Source of the DNA: Pseudomonadota bacterium
GTDB lineage: Bacteria > Pseudomonadota > Alphaproteobacteria > Sphingomonadales > Sphingomonadaceae
Direction of reading: 5' to 3'
DNA: 64,000 bases
Assembly: GCA_023389105.1 (NCBI GenBank)
Contig: JAEWEY010000002.1
Span: 62,001-126,000 of the forward strand
The notes beneath the pieces were generated by a model, which saw only the letters and a list, made by a program, of their open reading frames with translations, was not told the DNA's origin and ran no database searches. Positions 61,320 to 64,000 of the stretch are shown here, one piece after another. Position 1 is the stretch's first letter; every line of letters starts with the position of its first letter. Made by a program: the position numbers and the translations under genes.

Positions 61320-62492
61320 ATGTATGTCGCCACCTTGATGCTGCTGGGCTCGGGCGAGCTCGGGCGTGAATTCGCGATCGCCGCAAAGCGGCTGGGCTGC
61401 CGTGTGATTGCCTGCGACCGGTATGAGAACGCCCCCGCCATGCAGGTGGCCGATGCCAGCGAGGTCTTCTCCATGCTCGATGGCGCCGCGCTGCGAGCCG
61501 CCGTCGAAACCCACAAGCCCGACGTCATCATCCCTGAAATCGAGGCGATCGACACGGCGACATTGGCGACGTTGGAGCAGGAGGGTTGGCACGTCGCACC
61601 GTCGGCGAAGGCCGTGCAGCTGACAATGAACCGCGATGAAATCCGCGATTTTGCAGCGAGCCAGCTCGGTCTCGTCACCTCGCATTATCGCTTTGCGGAA
61701 ACGCGTGACGAAGCGATTGCGGCGTCTGCCGAGGTCGGCCTGCCGTGCGTCGTCAAGCCGGTGATGTCGAGTTCCGGCAAGGGGCAGAGCGTCGCGAAGA
61801 AGTCCGACGAGGTCGGCGGCGCCTGGGATTACGCCGTCGCGAACATGCGCGGGGACCGTCCGCGCGTCATCGTTGAGGAGTTCATCAAGTTCGATAGTGA
61901 GATAACCCTGCTGACGGTGGCGACCAAGGATGGAGTTCTCTTTTGCGCGCCCGTGGGGCACCGGCAGGAAGCGGGCGACTATCGCGAGAGCTGGCAGCCG
62001 GCGCAAATCCCGCTCGAAGCGCTGCAATCGGCCCGTTTCCAGGCGCGCAAGGTGGTCGAAGCGCTCGGAGGCTACGGGATCTTCGGCGTCGAATTTTTCG
62101 TCCGCGGTGACCAGGCGATCTTTTCCGAACTTTCCCCGCGGCCGCACGACACCGGCATGGTGACCCTGATTTCACAATTCCCGAACCAGTTTGAGTTGCA
62201 CCTGCGGGCGGTACTGGAACTTCCGATCACCTCCATCGAGAATTTTGGTCCTTCTGCTTCGGCTGTCATCTTGGCGGACAAAGAGCGGGATCATTTCGCT
62301 TTCGACGGCCTCGCCGAAGCGCTTTCCCTTGGTGCTCCCGGCAATCCCGTCGATCTTCGAATTTTCGCCAAGCCGAAAACGCTCGAAAATCGTCGCATGG
62401 GCATCGCGCTGGCGCGTAGTATTACGACCGAGGACGCGGTTGCCCGCGCCAAGGCTGCAGCCGCGCGCGTCCAGATACGTTATGAGGATTGA
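61320..62492 (+). CDS. purT: Formate-dependent phosphoribosylglycinamide formyltransferase
   Basis: This 390-residue ATP-grasp enzyme makes formyl-GAR from GAR, formate and ATP in purine synthesis. It matches E. coli PurT through 'LMLLGSGELGREFAIAAKRLG', 'PEIEAIDTATL', 'CVVKPVMSSSGKGQS', 'APVGHRQEAGDYRESWQP' and 'FSELSPRPHDTGMVTL'. The start is uncertain. ATG 61320 leaves 58 bases to the divergent cyclophilin start. ATG 61260 is in frame but overlaps the cyclophilin start codon. Neither has a strong ribosome-binding site. Confidence 0.95.
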   Translation: MYVATLMLLGSGELGREFAIAAKRLGCRVIACDRYENAPAMQVADASEVFSMLDGAALRAAVETHKPDVIIPEIEAIDTATLATLEQEGWHVAPSAKAVQLTMNRDEIRDFAASQLGLVTSHYRFAETRDEAIAASAEVGLPCVVKPVMSSSGKGQSVAKKSDEVGGAWDYAVANMRGDRPRVIVEEFIKFDSEITLLTVATKDGVLFCAPVGHRQEAGDYRESWQPAQIPLEALQSARFQARKVVEALGGYGIFGVEFFVRGDQAIFSELSPRPHDTGMVTLISQFPNQFELHLRAVLELPITSIENFGPSASAVILADKERDHFAFDGLAEALSLGAPGNPVDLRIFAKPKTLENRRMGIALARSITTEDAVARAKAAAARVQIRYED

Positions 62493-62504
62493 AGGAGAAT
62501 GCTG

Positions 62505-62906
62505 ATGCGCCGTTCGATCGCTTCGCCGCTGCTCGCCCTTGTCGCGCTTGCCGCCTGCAACGAGCAGCCGCAGCAAAAACAGGCGCCCATCAAGGTGACT
62601 GGTCCGGAGCAGCAGGCGCTGCACAAGCTGGATGCCATCAATCTGGCCATTGCGCTCAAGCGGGCGATCTACAGCGCCGGCTATACCTGCAAAACCATTA
62701 CCGATGCAGGCTTCGTCGCGACCTATCAAAACCTCGATATGTGGACCGCACACTGCAAGTACGACCGCTCGGCGGAGCGCGACTGGGCCATCTTTGCCGG
62801 TCCCGACGGCAGCGCTCAGGTCCGGGATTGCAAGGACGTGGCGGCCGGAGGCCTACCGGCCTGCAAAATTACGAAGCGGCCCGCAGGCGACTTCAACAAG
62901 CTTTAG
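62505..62906 (+). CDS. Hypothetical lipoprotein
   Basis: This 133-residue protein has a lipobox in 'LLALVALAACNEQ'. The mature part is rich in Gln near the N-terminus and contains four further Cys ('YTCKTI', 'AHCKYD', 'VRDCKD', 'PACKI'), which may form two disulfides in the periplasm. I recognise no family. ATG 62505 is spaced seven bases from AGGAGA; ATG 62499 is too close. It follows purT by 12 bases. Confidence 0.75.
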   Translation: MRRSIASPLLALVALAACNEQPQQKQAPIKVTGPEQQALHKLDAINLAIALKRAIYSAGYTCKTITDAGFVATYQNLDMWTAHCKYDRSAERDWAIFAGPDGSAQVRDCKDVAAGGLPACKITKRPAGDFNKL

Positions 62907-62910
62907 CTGG

Positions 62911-63195
62911 CTAGCCCGGGTTACCCGGATTGCACTGCCGGGTTTCCTTATATTCACCGGACGCGGACCGTTCCTTGATGGTCACGCAATTGCCCTGACG
63001 GGTCTCTTCGCGCCAGCTGCCATCGGCATTGGTCTTGCGGTCGCTCTTCGGGACCCGCTTGCCGTCGCGGATTTCATAGTTCCAGCCTTGAGGCGTCTGC
63101 CGGTCTGGCTGCTGCGCCGACGCCGCAGTCGCAAGCCCCGTCGCAGCGGCGAAAGCCACCGTTCCAAGCAGCAACATTTTCCGGTCGAATCGCAT
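62911..63195 (-). CDS. Small secreted hypothetical protein
   Basis: This 94-residue protein has a signal peptide ('KMLLLGTVAFAAATGLATAASAQ') and a basic, hydrophilic mature part ('WNYEIRDGKRVPKSDRKTNADGSWREETRQGNCVTIKERSA') ending in 'CNPGNPG', with two Cys. The function is unknown. ATG 63195 follows CAGGAGTG. It converges on the lipoprotein gene and lies six bases after the ABC exporter gene, so it may be co-transcribed with it. Confidence 0.72.
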   Translation of the reverse strand: MRFDRKMLLLGTVAFAAATGLATAASAQQPDRQTPQGWNYEIRDGKRVPKSDRKTNADGSWREETRQGNCVTIKERSASGEYKETRQCNPGNPG

Positions 63196-63200
63196 GTCAA

Positions 63201-64000
63201 TCACTCCTGGCCGCCACATTTAGCTTTGGCGACGTTAATGCGGGCTGAAGTCGTTTCGTTCACGAAAACAATGTCCGGCCCGCTATGGTCATGTTGGATC
63301 GCGAGCCGCCGATCGCAATGGGCGAGCGTCGATTCCCGATGCGCGATGACCAAAGCAGCAGGGCGCGGCTCAAGCGCACGAAGCCGACCAATTATCTCGG
63401 CTTCGCTTTCCGCATCGAGCGCGGCCGTCGCTTCGTCAAGGATCAGCAGCGTCGGCTTCCGGAGCAACGCTCGCGCAATCACCAGGCGTTGACGCTCACC
63501 GCCCGACAGCTGACTTCCTCGGTCTCCGATTTGCTCGTCCAGACCAGCCGGCAAGAAGCGTACGCGATCGGCCAGGCCGACCGTGTCCAACGCCTGCCAA
63601 AGGAGAGCGTCCGCGCACGCCTCGGGCGGCAAAAGATTGCCCAGGATGCTGTCGTTGAAGACCGCGCTATCCTGGCCGACGTAGGCAATGCCGGCCTGCC
63701 ATAGGCTGAGCATTGGAGCCAGTTGCCGCCCATCCACCTCAATCGACCCCGACTGGGGTTGCAGAAGGCCCGCAACCAGATCGACGAAAGTCGTCTTGCC
63801 CGCGCCGGAAACGCCGACAAGGGCGAGCCATTCCCCAGAGTTCAGGACACAAGACACAGCGTCTAGTCCGCGTCCGTTCGGGTGGCGGTACCTCACCTCT
63901 TTCACGCGAAGGCATTGCCAAGGCGCCGTCGAAGACCCTGCTATCTCCGGGACGTGGTGTTTGAGCGCTCCAAGGCGGCGCTCGATGGCGGCGAAGGATG
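63201..64000 (-). CDS. ABC exporter, C-terminal ATPase part (5' partial at window end)
   Basis: The frame stays open to the window edge, so only about 266 C-terminal residues are seen. The nucleotide-binding domain is complete: Walker A 'GVSGAGKTT', Q-loop 'YVGQDSAVFNDSI', signature 'LSGGERQRLVIARAL', Walker B 'LLILDEATAALD' and His switch 'VIAHRES'. Upstream residues 'ERRLGALKHHVPEI' are typical of the linker after a fused transmembrane domain, so this is probably a half-transporter of the multidrug/lipid/peptide exporter type. The substrate is unknown. Confidence 0.85.
   Translation of the reverse strand, partial: SFAAIERRLGALKHHVPEIAGSSTAPWQCLRVKEVRYRHPNGRGLDAVSCVLNSGEWLALVGVSGAGKTTFVDLVAGLLQPQSGSIEVDGRQLAPMLSLWQAGIAYVGQDSAVFNDSILGNLLPPEACADALLWQALDTVGLADRVRFLPAGLDEQIGDRGSQLSGGERQRLVIARALLRKPTLLILDEATAALDAESEAEIIGRLRALEPRPAALVIAHRESTLAHCDRRLAIQHDHSGPDIVFVNETTSARINVAKAKCGGQE

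Overview
The window is a gene-dense, high-GC chromosomal segment. Its content fits an alphaproteobacterium of the Sphingomonadaceae (Sphingomonas/Sphingomicrobium type). This placement is inferred from the alpha-type SspB, DUF2585 and CBU_0592 proteins, a TonB receptor with a proline-rich tail, the De Ley-Doudoroff galactose route, and small PilZ proteins mixed with LytTR and LuxR two-component pairs. I saw no rRNA, tRNA, CRISPR, transposase or phage gene, and no stretch over 300 bases lacks a gene. The longest gaps, about 130-200 bases, lie upstream of acnA, pstS, the TonB receptor, the secreted protein at 42783 and the PilZ gene at 57307. Both window ends cut genes: DUF808 at the left and an ABC exporter at the right.

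Layout. 1-4.5 kb: aromatic amino-acid metabolism. It holds phenylalanine hydroxylase with a flavin reductase, pterin carbinolamine dehydratase, a lone Flp pilin, 4-hydroxyphenylpyruvate dioxygenase and an orphan PaaD-like protein. A short frame carrying a Tyr-Tyr-Tyr-Phe codon run, followed by an intrinsic terminator, precedes phhA and looks like an attenuator. 4.5-11.7 kb: all five enzymes of oxidative galactose catabolism plus a GH1-like glycosidase, in two divergent arms around a palindrome, followed by a Crp/Fnr regulator. 11.7-31.8 kb: mostly housekeeping genes (pyrC, ygfZ, M20 peptidase, cyclase, acnA, corA, pagL-like, fumC, sspB, HIT, APC permease, adenosine kinase, queG), then a TetR/SDR unit divergent from a NatAB-like ABC exporter.

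31.8-45.6 kb is a phosphate locus: pstSCAB-phoU-phoB, a DUF47-Pit transporter pair, a large TonB-dependent receptor, three small extracytoplasmic proteins and a separate phoR. Three promoters here (pstS, the TonB receptor and the secreted protein at 43158-43595) share nearly the same 18-base PHO-box-like element, consensus MYGTCAM-AAAW-CTGCAAT. A fourth element, closer to the classical CTGTCAT repeat, lies in reverse orientation before the gene at 42783. This suggests that one Pho regulon joins inner-membrane uptake to an outer-membrane receptor and uncharacterised secreted proteins.

45.6-57 kb is signalling: a LytS/LytTR pair, a GGDEF-EAL protein, a NarL-type pair, an EF-hand protein, a PAS hybrid kinase and an RTX-like secreted protein. 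57-60.4 kb holds three small PilZ proteins, a YcbB-like L,D-transpeptidase, and a CPGC/CxFC zinc-ribbon-like module found once fused to PilZ and once alone. 60.4-64 kb holds a secreted cyclophilin, purT, two small exported proteins and the ATPase end of an ABC exporter.
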